From: Bdellovibrio bacteriovorus str. Tiberius
GTDB lineage: Bacteria > Bdellovibrionota > Bdellovibrionia > Bdellovibrionales > Bdellovibrionaceae
NCBI RefSeq assembly: GCF_000317895.1
Contig: NC_019567.1
Coordinates: forward strand, 1,364,001-1,428,000
Reading direction: 5' to 3'
DNA: 64,000 bases
The notes beneath the pieces are model-generated. The model ran no database searches. It was given only the letters and a program-made list of their open reading frames with translations, and was not told the DNA's origin. Shown here in pieces: positions 43,322 to 52,621 of the stretch (positions are counted from its first letter, which is position 1; each line of letters starts with the position of its first letter). The position numbers and the translations under genes are program-made.

Positions 43322-44692
43322 CTACGGGAAAGTCGGCTTTTTGCTGGCATCCCATGCCGGATTGGATTGATGGTCGAACAGAGTGGGGTCGACCCCCATT
43401 GGCAGCACCCAACCACTGATATCCTGAACAAACGAATCAGCGCTAAAGAACATCTGTTCCATCGACAACAGACCCGGTGTTGCAAAGATCCAATTTGAAA
43501 TGTCATGGTTAAAGGCGTCTGCATTCTGGAACATCGAAGACATGTCGGTGACTTTTGATGTATTCCAGTAGTTTCCATTTCTGACCAACGGTTGATCGAA
43601 GACCAGGGCCCCCATGAACATAAAGCTCATGTCTGTGACTTTGAAAGTATCCCATTCGCTGATGTCCTGATTGAACGCTTTGGCGTCGCTGAACATGCTG
43701 GCCATTGTTGTGGCATTTGCAGTATCCCAGCCGCCGACCGGCTGATTAAAGGCTTCGGCTCCCATAAAGATGTTGCTCATGTCCTGAACATTGGAGGTGA
43801 TCCAATGATCCACCGGGCTGTTGAAAGCCTTCGCGCCCATGAACATGCCTCTCATATCCGTGACGTTGCTCAGGTCAGGACGATCGATTGCTGAAACCTG
43901 CAGGTTCTCGCAGCCGGCGAACATCATCTGGGCAGTGCCCCACTGATTGGTTCCCCATTGTTTGACATCCAGAATTTTCAAGCGGTCGCCACCGCCACCA
44001 AAGCGGAAGTAGGGCATGGCTCCTTTGATTTTGATTTCATAGACATCAGGACCTGGATAGCTGTGAATGATGGCTCCCATGCCAGGATTCCAGGTCGCGG
44101 ATTCAATGTCCTGCCAATCGCCGTCACCCCAATATACGGTGAAGTCATGGCCAGCCCAGCCGGTCAGGGGCAATTCAAACGTGTCGGTTCCATTGCCTTT
44201 CGTGGTGTCGACGGTGAAGATAAAGGAGTTTTGGATCGAGGTGTTTGCAGAAGGCCCATATGCCGGAGCCAGCAGGCCGTCGGCGTCTTCGGCTGTGTCA
44301 GCCGCGATGGAAATATTTAAAAGACCGTCTCCTGCGCAATCATTGATGGTTACGGTCGGAGTCATGGTCGTGCCATTCGTCACTGCGATGGTGCAGCCAG
44401 CCGTGTCGGGCCCACCCAGTGTGATGTCGGTGTCTTTTAAATCGACTGTGGTGGCGTCGTTATAGGTGACTGTATAAACAAAACTTGTGGCGACAGAACC
44501 ATAGGGCACAGATGGTGCGCTGATGGTCAGTGTCGGACCTGTTGGAGCGGGTGGTGTTGAAGGTGATGGGGATTCTGAAGATACATCAATGCCGGTAGGG
44601 ACGAGCTGCAGATCCAGCGTGCAGCCCGTTAAACAGAGCGTGGTCAGCAAAAGCATGACGTTCCAGAGTGAGACACGTACCAGTGTTATCAT
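43322..44692 (-). CDS. BspA-like (DUF285) repeat lipoprotein
   Basis: The 456-residue protein has a lipobox (LCLTGC, Cys24), a Ser/Pro linker, an Ig-like or Calx-beta-like region (about 50-150) and then a surface domain with about six DUF285 units such as SNVTDMRGMFMGAKAFN and TFKVTDMSFMFMGALVF (about 270-430). DUF285 occurs in BspA adhesins and Mycoplasma surface lipoproteins. Adhesion to prey or host surfaces is the plausible role. It converges on the trypsin-like gene with 13 bases between stops. Confidence 0.88.
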   Translation of the reverse strand: MITLVRVSLWNVMLLLTTLCLTGCTLDLQLVPTGIDVSSESPSPSTPPAPTGPTLTISAPSVPYGSVATSFVYTVTYNDATTVDLKDTDITLGGPDTAGCTIAVTNGTTMTPTVTINDCAGDGLLNISIAADTAEDADGLLAPAYGPSANTSIQNSFIFTVDTTKGNGTDTFELPLTGWAGHDFTVYWGDGDWQDIESATWNPGMGAIIHSYPGPDVYEIKIKGAMPYFRFGGGGDRLKILDVKQWGTNQWGTAQMMFAGCENLQVSAIDRPDLSNVTDMRGMFMGAKAFNSPVDHWITSNVQDMSNIFMGAEAFNQPVGGWDTANATTMASMFSDAKAFNQDISEWDTFKVTDMSFMFMGALVFDQPLVRNGNYWNTSKVTDMSSMFQNADAFNHDISNWIFATPGLLSMEQMFFSADSFVQDISGWVLPMGVDPTLFDHQSNPAWDASKKPTFP

Positions 44693-44829
44693 GATGTATA
44701 TTTCGGAATACTATGAACGACCCTTAAATACATCTTGGTAACAATTGGCGGTTTTACCGTGGATAACGTGGAAATCTTTAAAAAACGAGGTCTGCTCTTT
44801 TTTGAGTTGTCCCCCAGCGGGGGGAAATT

Positions 44830-44943
44830 TTATTTTTCTGAATAGCAGACGCACGGGCTTGCGAATGAAATCTCATGCACGGTCATTTCGCCGGCACCGA
44901 CTTTTGCCATTTCTTTTTTATGAGCCCAGGAAAATGAATGCAT
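44830..44943 (-). CDS. Small Cys-containing peptide, 37 residues
   Basis: From ATG at 44943 (minus strand) the frame encodes a short polar peptide beginning MHSFSWAHKKEMAKVG and ending ISFASPCVCYSEK, stop TAA. An excellent ribosome site AAGGAAGG lies 5 bases upstream. The C-terminal SPCVCYS with two Cys and several Ser is the kind of core seen in modified peptides, but no maturation enzyme is nearby. A perfect TATAAT is at 45015-45010 on the same strand, with a weak -35. Real expression is uncertain. Confidence 0.45.
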   Translation of the reverse strand: MHSFSWAHKKEMAKVGAGEMTVHEISFASPCVCYSEK

Positions 44944-44987
44944 GTGGACCTTCCTTAAAGAGGACACGAAGGTCAGGTGAGAGTGTA

Positions 44988-45017
44988 TTGACTGCCAATT
45001 GTTCTGGTCATTATAGT
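44988..45017 (+). promoter_or_regulatory. Promoter of the DUF4288 gene
   Basis: TTGACT (44988-44993) and TATAGT (45012-45017) are 18 bases apart. The -10 overlaps a minus-strand TATAAT that could drive the small peptide gene, making a compact divergent arrangement. Confidence 0.55.
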
Positions 45018-45066
45018 AGGGCTGTGGTCAACTGATTACAGATGAAATAACCCATAGGAAGAGACA

Positions 45067-45489
45067 ATGAAAAATAAAAAATGGTTCGCCGTTAAGACCC
45101 TTTATGTAACTCGTGCTGTGGGTAAATCCAGCGCCAAAGGCAAACAAGCCTTCGCGGAACTGCTTGAAGAGCGCGTTGTATTGTTCCAGGCGGCAAATCC
45201 GAATGCAGCAGTGAAAGCCGCTGAAAAAGACGCAAAAGAATACAGCCAGTACACTTACACAAACTTCGAAGGTCAGGCCGTACGCACTGAGTACCTGAAG
45301 GCTTGTGATGTATTTGAGCTTTATGAAACTCTTGAAAGCGGTGTGGAGCTGTTTGCTTCCACAGAAGTTTTGACGAAGAAAGTTTCCAGCAAAGAGCTTA
45401 TTTCCCGCAGACTTGGCGTTTTGGAGACAAAAAGCACAATCAAAATGCGCAAGCGTTTCATGAGCAAAGAACTGGGTTCTTACGTTTAA
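45067..45489 (+). CDS. DUF4288 protein
   Basis: The 140-residue cytoplasmic protein matches DUF4288: KWFAVKTLYVTRAVGKSSAK, a middle EERVVLFQAANPNAAVKAAE and an EYLKACDVFELYE segment. Function is unknown. AGGAAGAG precedes the ATG, a good promoter lies upstream and a strong terminator downstream, so it is a single-gene unit. Confidence 0.85.
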   Translation: MKNKKWFAVKTLYVTRAVGKSSAKGKQAFAELLEERVVLFQAANPNAAVKAAEKDAKEYSQYTYTNFEGQAVRTEYLKACDVFELYETLESGVELFASTEVLTKKVSSKELISRRLGVLETKSTIKMRKRFMSKELGSYV

Positions 45490-45503
45490 TAGCTCAAGCT
45501 CGC

Positions 45504-45529
45504 AGGCCCCGGCAATCGGGGCTTTTTTT
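45504..45529 (+). terminator. Terminator of the DUF4288 gene
   Basis: GCCCCG (45506-45511) and CGGGGC (45517-45522) form a stem with loop GCAAT, followed by seven T. Confidence 0.9.
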
Positions 45530-45544
45530 ACGGAAAGCTGCCGA

Positions 45545-46726
45545 TCAGTGTCCGACAGCGCCTTCAGTGTGCTTAAGTTCGGTAATTTGAAATTTCGCAG
45601 ACAACAGTAGCGATACCAGAACAAAGATCGCACCGACATAACCCACAGAGCCAATATGGTTGGTGGACGAAATACTGCCCAGCAGAGCCCCGCCACCTAT
45701 GCCGATATTGAAAATCCCCGAATACAGCGACATCGCCACATCCTGCACGTCAGGGGCCTCTTTCAGCACGGAAGACTGGAAGATCAGACACAGCATGGTT
45801 AAAGCTGTGCCCCAGATAAAGGCCAGCGCCATCAGCCAGATTTGCGAATGCACGGCCAAGGCCATCAGCAGCAGGCTGACAAACACGATCGCCAACGCGA
45901 TCCACAGCGACTGCTTGGGATGTTTGTAAATGATCTTGCTGCCCAGGATGCTGCCAAAAATTCCCGAAGCCCCAAAAACCAAAAGCAGAACCACGACAAA
46001 ATCTGTTGAAATGCCACCAACGGCCAGCAGGAAGGGTTTGATATAAGTGAAGGCGGTGAAGTGCCCTGTGACGGTCAGGGCGGTCATCAGATAAACCAGC
46101 ACCAAAGATTTTCGTTTAAACAAAGACGGTACATTTCTGAACGTGGTCACGCTTTGACTCGGCAGCGGCGGAAGCATGCGATACAAAATAATGTAAATGA
46201 CAAAAGCCACCAGGGCGATCACTGAAAAAGCCATGCGCCAGCCAAAGCTTTGCCCCAGGAACGTACCAAAAGGGATCCCCAGGATATTTCCCAGCGAAGC
46301 TCCCATCGCAATGATCGACAGGGCCTTGGCTCGGCCGCCTGCCGGCCCCAGGCGAATTGCCAACGGAATCGCGATGGACCAAAAGACGGCATGGGCGAAG
46401 GCCACGATGATCCGGCATATCAGCAGCATTCCGAAGCTTGCCGCAAGACCCGAAGCCAGGTTCGCGACGACAAACGTGCTCAGCAGAATCAACATCAGGC
46501 GACGTCGATCCCAGTGAGAACTGACGACTGTCATAGGCAGTGACATGGTCGCAACAATCCAGGCATAGATGGTCATCAATAGGCCCGTGAAGGCCTCGCT
46601 TTTACCAAGACCTGCGGAAATTTCTGGAAGCAAACCGACGGGAATAAACTCGCTGGTGACGAAGATGAAACTGGCCAGACTGATGCTGACAGTGGGAAGC
46701 CAGGATTTGAAAGAATTTGTGTTCAT
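45545..46726 (-). CDS. MFS transporter, sugar-efflux/DHA1 type
   Basis: The 393-residue protein has 12 predicted membrane helices and the loop 2-3 motif SSHWDRRRLMLI. The N-terminal FIFVTSEFIPVGLLPEIS and FGWRMAFSVIALVAF resemble SotB/YdeA sugar-efflux and related drug pumps. The ATG at 46726 is chosen over a GTG at 46738 because AAGGTGG lies 8-14 bases upstream. Substrate is unknown. Confidence 0.92.
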   Translation of the reverse strand: MNTNSFKSWLPTVSISLASFIFVTSEFIPVGLLPEISAGLGKSEAFTGLLMTIYAWIVATMSLPMTVVSSHWDRRRLMLILLSTFVVANLASGLAASFGMLLICRIIVAFAHAVFWSIAIPLAIRLGPAGGRAKALSIIAMGASLGNILGIPFGTFLGQSFGWRMAFSVIALVAFVIYIILYRMLPPLPSQSVTTFRNVPSLFKRKSLVLVYLMTALTVTGHFTAFTYIKPFLLAVGGISTDFVVVLLLVFGASGIFGSILGSKIIYKHPKQSLWIALAIVFVSLLLMALAVHSQIWLMALAFIWGTALTMLCLIFQSSVLKEAPDVQDVAMSLYSGIFNIGIGGGALLGSISSTNHIGSVGYVGAIFVLVSLLLSAKFQITELKHTEGAVGH

Positions 46727-46796
46727 GACGAGCGCCACCTTAGGGGAATGCGCTCTAGTATGAACCTGTTAGAAAAGACTGGAAAGGGAAAAGCGC

Positions 46797-46823
46797 AGCC
46801 AAAACACAAAACTGACTTTGGCT
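46797..46823 (-). terminator. Possible terminator after the subtilase
   Basis: AGCCAAA (46797-46803) and TTTGGCT (46817-46823) are inverted, between the subtilase stop and the MFS start. The following T tract is weak on the minus strand. Confidence 0.35.
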
Positions 46824-46840
46824 ACGAATCTTAATGAGGG

Positions 46841-48457
46841 TTACTTAGGTTTTCTGTACTTGTTGCGTACGGCATAGGCGCCATCAACAGAAGCCTTGGC
46901 ATTAATCAGACCTTTACCGGTCTGATTCGGGATCTCTGTTTTAATTGGAGTCGCTGTGCCTTCCATGATCTGGCGAATTTTCCAGGAAGTGATGCCTGGG
47001 ACCACGGATCTCATCAAAGCCACAACGCCCGCCACATATGGGGATGCCATGGATGTGCCGCTGAATTCGGCATAGTCTGCCGCCTGAACTTCAAACTGCA
47101 CAGTCAGATCCGGGTTGTTTGCAAGTTGTGTGATCAAATCTTCACCGGCGGTTTTTTCAACCATGATGACCGGAACTTGAATGTCGTTAGGGTCTTCCGT
47201 CAAGGAACCACTGGCCAGGGCTGACTCATTATTGCAAATGATCAAAGCTGCCGCGCCCGCAGACTTTGCATTTTTGATTTTTTCAAGCAGCGGCAGATTG
47301 CCACGTTTCACGACAAGAATTTTCCCAGTGGCATTTACTTTCGCCAATTCATCAATGCTGCCGAATTCTGCATAAACGGCAGATTCGTGCAGGGATGTCG
47401 TTGGCACGCCGATAAAGGTCACAGAAGGCAGATTTTTGAATGTGCCGCCTGCGGATTCAAAACCAGCAAAGGCATTGCGACCCATCCCCAGAGGAACCGC
47501 GGAACGGATGCCTACGCCCGGCGCCATGACGTCCAATGCATGGGACCAATTAGAAAACGCCGCACGCTGGCCGGTGAAATCAACCGCACCAACGCCTGTC
47601 ACCCCAGGGTAGCCCGCAGGCATTGGAGTGACTTCCTGACCGTGATTTCCCATCGCCGCAACCACAGGCATCTGTGCGCCATCCAGTTGTTTGATCATGA
47701 AACTTTCAGTGACACTGCCACCGCCGCCAAGGGACATGTTCACGACATCGACTTTTTCATTCAGGGCCCAGTTCAAGGCTCTGGCAACGGAATCAGTTTT
47801 ACAGCCTTTTTTTCCGCAGACTTTGGCCACCAGGATTTTTGCTTCTGGAGCCACACCCACGGCTTCCACCGATGCTCGTGCGGCAACAATGCCAGCCACG
47901 TGCGTGCCGTGTCCGTCATAGTCTGTTACGTCCAGAACATCTCCGTTGGCATCATCAGTGAAGTTTTTGACTTTTTCGATACGGCCTGCGAATGCCGGGT
48001 GCTTTTGGTCGATACCGGAATCAATGATCATGACGCGAGCCCCGGCTCCGCGGGTCATAGGCCACACTTGCGGTGCTTGAATCATTTTCAAGCCTTGGGA
48101 TACCGGCAACAAGGCGTTCATAGCAGTCATGCGCACAAAGCCTGAAGAAGGCGTCGGCACGATCTGCACGCGAGGAGCGGCAAAGGTCGTTTGTTTTTCA
48201 ATGAAGTTGATATCTTGGGCTTTCACAAGATTTGAAAGCTGATTGTGGCTTGTGGCATCAACGATTAGAATTTTAACTTCTGGCAATTCTTCTTCCAGAT
48301 GAATGTTCAAAGACTTTTGATTTTGAATCAGAGCTTTGAATTCCTGGGCTGCTTTGGATTCTTTGAAAGACATCATATAAGTGGCGGCGTTCGCGGCAGA
48401 AGCGAACAAAGACAGGGCAACGGCTGCGATCCAGATGTTGTGTTTTTGGCAGTTCAT
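46841..48457 (-). CDS. Subtilisin-like (S8) protease with PA insert
   Basis: The 538-residue secreted protease has a signal peptide (AAVALSLFASAANA), an I9-type propeptide (about 26-95) and a subtilase catalytic domain with IIDSGID (Asp146), DGHGTHVAGI (His183), AAMGNHG (oxyanion Asn) and GTSMASPYVAG (Ser near 469). A PA domain is inserted before the serine block (about 345-450, with GKILVVKRGNLPLLEKI). A small secreted-protein gene starts 10 bases upstream on the same strand. Prey protein degradation is the likely use. Confidence 0.94.
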   Translation of the reverse strand: MNCQKHNIWIAAVALSLFASAANAATYMMSFKESKAAQEFKALIQNQKSLNIHLEEELPEVKILIVDATSHNQLSNLVKAQDINFIEKQTTFAAPRVQIVPTPSSGFVRMTAMNALLPVSQGLKMIQAPQVWPMTRGAGARVMIIDSGIDQKHPAFAGRIEKVKNFTDDANGDVLDVTDYDGHGTHVAGIVAARASVEAVGVAPEAKILVAKVCGKKGCKTDSVARALNWALNEKVDVVNMSLGGGGSVTESFMIKQLDGAQMPVVAAMGNHGQEVTPMPAGYPGVTGVGAVDFTGQRAAFSNWSHALDVMAPGVGIRSAVPLGMGRNAFAGFESAGGTFKNLPSVTFIGVPTTSLHESAVYAEFGSIDELAKVNATGKILVVKRGNLPLLEKIKNAKSAGAAALIICNNESALASGSLTEDPNDIQVPVIMVEKTAGEDLITQLANNPDLTVQFEVQAADYAEFSGTSMASPYVAGVVALMRSVVPGITSWKIRQIMEGTATPIKTEIPNQTGKGLINAKASVDGAYAVRNKYRKPK

Positions 48458-48467
48458 TTTTCAGTCC

Positions 48468-48911
48468 TTATTTTTTAGTGCAGATAAATTTATGACGAAC
48501 GTTCATTGGAGCTTTGTCGGGGCAAAGAGCGATTGTGATATCATCCATTTCGATTTGATTGCCCACCGGGGTGAACAGCGAGATGGAATCAATGGACAGT
48601 GGCAATGAAGGACAGATCGAAGACGAAACTTGAGTCTGAATGCGCGCACGCAGGGTCTGTCCTTCGCAGCTGGTGGTGTAAGTTGTCGGGAACGCGTCGC
48701 CTCGGCGGCGGGTTTCAGGAGTCCCGTTGGCGATCAGTTTCGTCCCGTTAATGTAATAGACAACCTGGCCTTTTTCTGTGGTCGTTGAAATGGTGAAAGA
48801 GTTCACCGGACCGGTTTCGGCAGTGCAGTCAAAATTGCCAGAAAGTTGCGGGCATGACACGGCTGGAACAGCGGAAAACGCGATAAACAGAGTGATAAAA
48901 TATTTAATCAT
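48468..48911 (-). CDS. Secreted Cys-rich hypothetical protein
   Basis: The 147-residue protein has a signal peptide (MIKYFITLFIAFSAVPAVS) and six Cys in the mature part, probably three disulphides. No family is recognised. The gene lies directly upstream of the subtilase with 10 bases between, so co-transcription is expected; an inhibitor or partner of the protease is a testable guess. Confidence 0.8.
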   Translation of the reverse strand: MIKYFITLFIAFSAVPAVSCPQLSGNFDCTAETGPVNSFTISTTTEKGQVVYYINGTKLIANGTPETRRRGDAFPTTYTTSCEGQTLRARIQTQVSSSICPSLPLSIDSISLFTPVGNQIEMDDITIALCPDKAPMNVRHKFICTKK

Positions 48912-49112
48912 GCGCAGGGACTAAATGTTTGGCGAATTGAAGTCAATATGTGCCAGCAGAATCCGTGGGATTAAGAAGTAAATGGCAAATGACCGCAACT
49001 AAATGTTGCCAGAAATGGCATTGTGAAACTACGCCGCGTTAACGCAGGACTTGATGGAACAGGGAAATGGCGGGATCATTATGTTTTCAGTTAGGGTTCG
49101 GGGAGGTTCCGT

Positions 49113-49640
49113 ATGAAATATTTGATGTCGGTTTTGATGCTTCTTCTGGTCAGCGTGTCCTTTGCCATGGACAAGGAATACACCAAACCTTCCGATGCCG
49201 AACTTAAGAAATCCCTGACACCGATGCAGTACCAATGCACACAGCAGTCCGCCACCGAAAAGCCTTTTGACAATGCCTATTGGAACAACAAAAGAGAAGG
49301 TATCTATGTCGATATCGTCAGCGGCGAGCCCCTGTTCAGTTCAACCGACAAATACGATTCCGGCACTGGCTGGCCCAGCTTCACCAAACCTATCGATGAC
49401 AGTTCGCTGGTGACCAAGCCCGATTATGAAATGTCAGTGGAGCGCACCGAGCTGCGTTCCAAGAAAGCCGATTCGCACCTGGGGCATCTGTTTGACGACG
49501 GCCCCAAAGACAAAGGCGGCAAACGCTATTGCATCAATTCTGCTGCTTTAAAGTTTATTCCCCTGGAAGAGATGCAAGCCAAGGGTTACGGCAAATACCT
49601 GTCGCTTTTCCCTAAAAATAAGAAGGAAAAGAAAAAATGA
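49113..49640 (+). CDS. msrB: Exported methionine-R-sulfoxide reductase
   Basis: The 175-residue protein has a signal peptide ([18 protein letters not shown]) and a SelR domain with [23 protein letters not shown] and RYCINSAAL (catalytic Cys near residue 140). The paired CxxC zinc motifs of many MsrBs are absent; one upstream Cys (QYQCTQQ) may resolve the sulfenic acid. It probably repairs oxidised periplasmic proteins. GGAGG precedes the ATG. The next gene overlaps by 4 bases. Confidence 0.93.
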   Translation: MKYLMSVLMLLLVSVSFAMDKEYTKPSDAELKKSLTPMQYQCTQQSATEKPFDNAYWNNKREGIYVDIVSGEPLFSSTDKYDSGTGWPSFTKPIDDSSLVTKPDYEMSVERTELRSKKADSHLGHLFDDGPKDKGGKRYCINSAALKFIPLEEMQAKGYGKYLSLFPKNKKEKKK

Positions 49641-50023
49641 CGAATGAAGAAATTGTCCGTGAAGTCTATGCGGCACTTAATCGCGACGATATCCCCGCAC
49701 TTCGTCCTTACTTTGATTCCGAGGTTCAGCGAATTGAACCCGAGGGTTTTCCCATGTCTGGAACCTATAGCGGCATTGACGCCATGATGAAGCACTTCAC
49801 CGAAGCCCGTAACACCTGGGCAGAAGGGACGTGCCAGCCTGAAAAGATCCAGATCGCAGGAGAAAAATTTGTGGTCTATGTAAAGGTCCACGTACGCTTG
49901 AAAGACCGCACCGATTGGATCGAAGGTAACGTCGTTGACGGCTTTATTGTCCGTAACGGTAAAATTATTTTTATGCGCACCTTCACGGACAGCCGGAAAG
50001 CTTTGGAGTGGGCTGAAATTTAA
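49637..50023 (+). CDS. SnoaL-like (NTF2-fold) protein
   Basis: The 128-residue protein is a small alpha+beta cone: [38 protein letters not shown], and the closing [17 protein letters not shown]. SnoaL-like folds include isomerases and proteins of unknown role; the catalytic residues are not clear here. It overlaps msrB as ATGA and so is coupled to it. Confidence 0.88.
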   Translation: MTNEEIVREVYAALNRDDIPALRPYFDSEVQRIEPEGFPMSGTYSGIDAMMKHFTEARNTWAEGTCQPEKIQIAGEKFVVYVKVHVRLKDRTDWIEGNVVDGFIVRNGKIIFMRTFTDSRKALEWAEI

Positions 50024-50078
50024 TCGGAACTCGCCTTTGGTATTAAGGTTTTTGTAAAAACTCCGAAATGTTTATCGG

Positions 50079-51782
50079 ATGAAACCTAATACTAAAATTG
50101 AACGCGCCTCTCTTATCAAAATGATACAGTCTGAGAGGCGAGCACAATACCACAAATATTTGTCCGAGATCGAGTCTTCGCTAAGTCAAATCTGTGATAG
50201 CGGTGATGCTCTTGGTCCTTTGGTTCTGAGTGAAAAGCTTGGATTTACGCGCTGGAAGTTAACCGGCAGTGTCTTTTTTTCTCGATTTAGACCAGGTGAA
50301 AGGGTTGAGATAAGAGTTCAAAAAAGCGGATCAGACTTATCGGAAAGTCTCTGTGACGGCTGGCTAGTGGAGTCAGTTCGATATCCGTTCCCAGGAAAAA
50401 TTGAAGTTGTCATTTTTGGCAGTAAACCGCTTGATGAGGACCGGGCTATCGAGGTTTTTCTTTTTAAGAGTTCTACGGAAGGATTTAGTAATCTTCTGAT
50501 TTCACAGATACGAAGAATGCCGACAAGTTTTGAGTCATTAATTTTAGGCACTGACAAGTTTGATTTGTCAGTGGATGAGCCGGAATTCAAAGTACATTAC
50601 GATCAACTTAATGACACTCAGAAGAGCGCCCTGCATGAGTTGGTTGGCAATAATCTCAGTGGGGCGATTCAGGGACCTCCCGGCACCGGAAAGACACATT
50701 TACTGCGGGCTGTAGTTGCTTTGGCATTGAAGTCAAACATGCGGGTTTGTGTGACTTCTTTTACCCATGCGGCAGTTGACAATTTACTTGGTAAAATCGT
50801 TGGCGAAGAGTTTCCTTATAAGTGGGTTAGAGTAGGTAATTCTGAAAGGGTCCGGACGGAGTTTTATCGCAGCGATGTGGAGTTTGGCGGCTTTAGAGCG
50901 CCCACGTTTGGCGATGTAAGCGAAGCTAAGTTAATAGGAGCAACTCTTCATAAGCTTGCTTTCAATGGTTCTTCACAGATGTTTGACTTGTTGGTCGTTG
51001 ATGAGGCCGGACAAGTGCCGGTTTACTTCTGGCCATTAATTCAACGAATTACAAAAAGACTGGTTTTAGTAGGCGATCAATTTCAGTTGCCTCCGGTTTT
51101 GGTCGCGGAGCATACGGACTTACCTTTCGATAACCTATTTTCTCTATTTGTTAGTAAGGACACACCAATGCTCGAAACTCAATATCGAATGAGACGAGAA
51201 ATTCAGGGGTGGTCATCCGAAAAGTTTTATCGAGGAAAGCTGCGCCCTCATGTTTCGGTAGCGAATCGGGACTACTTCTCTTGCAGCCCGACATTTATTA
51301 CTGATAGCACTGTGGTTTCTAAACAATTTGAAGCTGAATCACACGGCAAGGTCTCGCTGGATGAAGCTAATTTCATTGCAGACAAGGTTGCTAGGATGGT
51401 GAAGAACAAAGAGGATATTAGAACGGTTGGAGTCATATGCCCCTATAGGGCACAAGCGGGGAAAGTAAATGCTGCTCTCCAGAATAAATTGGGAGTTGGT
51501 GAAGCCGCGAAAGTTCTTGTAGATACTGTTGAACGATTTCAAGGTCAGGAACGAGAAGCGATATTCTTATCGTTTGGAACATCTGCAAGCTCTTCTGGAG
51601 ATTTGAATTTTTTGGCGGATGCTAGACGGCTAAACGTATCCGTGACCCGAGCTAAATCCAGATTTTACTGTCTTTTTAATAAAGCTTTATATGAAAAAAT
51701 TAGTTCGAGAAAGTCAGCTGACTTAAATGAGTTTTTGAACTGGGTCAAAAATGGCCGTACTCCAATAAAAAAGGCAGCATAG
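50079..51782 (+). CDS. SF1B (Upf1/Dna2-like) helicase, AT-rich
   Basis: The 567-residue protein has an unassigned N-terminal 170 residues and then a superfamily 1B helicase core: QGPPGTGKTHLLRA (about 198-211), VCVTSFTHAAVDNLL, LLVVDEAGQVPVYFW (about 305-319), VLVGDQFQLPPV, ETQYRMRREI, and VERFQGQEREAIFLSF with NVSVTRAKSRFY. It resembles Upf1/Dna2-type helicases but lacks a nuclease motif. Base composition is visibly richer in A and T, with TTA, ATA and AGA codons, unlike its neighbours, suggesting horizontal transfer. Role unknown; defence-linked helicases have this form. Confidence 0.88.
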   Translation: MKPNTKIERASLIKMIQSERRAQYHKYLSEIESSLSQICDSGDALGPLVLSEKLGFTRWKLTGSVFFSRFRPGERVEIRVQKSGSDLSESLCDGWLVESVRYPFPGKIEVVIFGSKPLDEDRAIEVFLFKSSTEGFSNLLISQIRRMPTSFESLILGTDKFDLSVDEPEFKVHYDQLNDTQKSALHELVGNNLSGAIQGPPGTGKTHLLRAVVALALKSNMRVCVTSFTHAAVDNLLGKIVGEEFPYKWVRVGNSERVRTEFYRSDVEFGGFRAPTFGDVSEAKLIGATLHKLAFNGSSQMFDLLVVDEAGQVPVYFWPLIQRITKRLVLVGDQFQLPPVLVAEHTDLPFDNLFSLFVSKDTPMLETQYRMRREIQGWSSEKFYRGKLRPHVSVANRDYFSCSPTFITDSTVVSKQFEAESHGKVSLDEANFIADKVARMVKNKEDIRTVGVICPYRAQAGKVNAALQNKLGVGEAAKVLVDTVERFQGQEREAIFLSFGTSASSSGDLNFLADARRLNVSVTRAKSRFYCLFNKALYEKISSRKSADLNEFLNWVKNGRTPIKKAA

Positions 51783-51906
51783 GTTTGTCACGATGTTTTT
51801 TGAAAGACAGTTGTCTGCATTTTTAACATAGAATACCCATTAATCTTAAATACAGAATTTGGTTCTATAGACTCTTGGTTGAGCCAACACTAAAAAGGAG
51901 TTTTAT

Positions 51907-52449
51907 ATGGAGCCAACCAAAATTAGCAGACGGGAGTCTGCCAAACACAAAGGTTCAACCGCGCACTCGAAACTGCTGGTGATTGATCGCCAATATAATG
52001 TGTCCCTGGAAAAACTGTTTGCTGCGTTTAGCAGCCCCCAGGCGTTGAAAGAATGGTGGTGGCCGGATGGTATTTACACGGATCATGTTGATTGGGAATT
52101 CCGCAATGGGGGAAAATACTTTATCAACATGAAAGGGTACGAACAGGGCGGCAGCGGAATGGCCGGGCAGATTGAAGAGGTCGTAAAAAACGAACGCATC
52201 GTCATGACTGATCAATTTGCCAATGAAAAAGGTCAGCCGATTTCCGCCAAAGAAGCCAACATGCCCGGACAGTGGCCTGAGAAAGGTTATATTACTTTCG
52301 AATTTTATTCCGAGGGTGATGAACGCAGCGGATTTAAACTTTCTCAGGAAGGTGTCCCCAACGAGCTGCAGGTCGACTGCATTCAGGGCTGGTCCCAATC
52401 TTTTGACAAGCTTCAGAAGTATCTCGAAGGCGGATCCGCCAAGCATTAA
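51907..52449 (+). CDS. AHSA1/SRPBCC-domain protein
   Basis: The 180-residue protein is an Aha1-like START-type fold: VSLEKLFAAFSSPQALKEWW near residues 32-51, FRNGGKYFINMKG, EVVKNERIVMTDQF and a final helix CIQGWSQSFDKLQKYL. This family binds hydrophobic ligands; the ligand is unknown. AAGGAG precedes the ATG. Confidence 0.9.
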   Translation: MEPTKISRRESAKHKGSTAHSKLLVIDRQYNVSLEKLFAAFSSPQALKEWWWPDGIYTDHVDWEFRNGGKYFINMKGYEQGGSGMAGQIEEVVKNERIVMTDQFANEKGQPISAKEANMPGQWPEKGYITFEFYSEGDERSGFKLSQEGVPNELQVDCIQGWSQSFDKLQKYLEGGSAKH

Positions 52450-52621
52450 TGTGTCTTTTAATTTCCAACTCGCAACACACTGTCACTCGCCGTGAAGTGT
52501 GTTTGCGTCACATGCATTTAAGCAGCTGTCTTTTTTATTAGTCGTGATTTCGCGTTCCTCGATTCAGAATCTCAATTCGGGCTAAAGTCATAATTCAAAA
52601 CCACGAGAGAAAGGAATCTCA

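Larger units (their letters stand above)
44693..45066. other. Gap of about 370 bases with a small minus-strand gene
   Basis: It contains the 38-residue frame at 44830-44943, a hairpin CCCCC-AGCG-GGGGG (44810-44823), and the promoter of the DUF4288 gene. A plus-strand frame at 44745-45035 overlaps all of these and looks spurious. Confidence 0.5.

Noticed and set aside
44745-45035. Plus-strand frame of 96 codons before the DUF4288 gene
   Set aside because: It covers the DUF4288 promoter and a hairpin, has no ribosome site and encodes a basic, low-complexity product.
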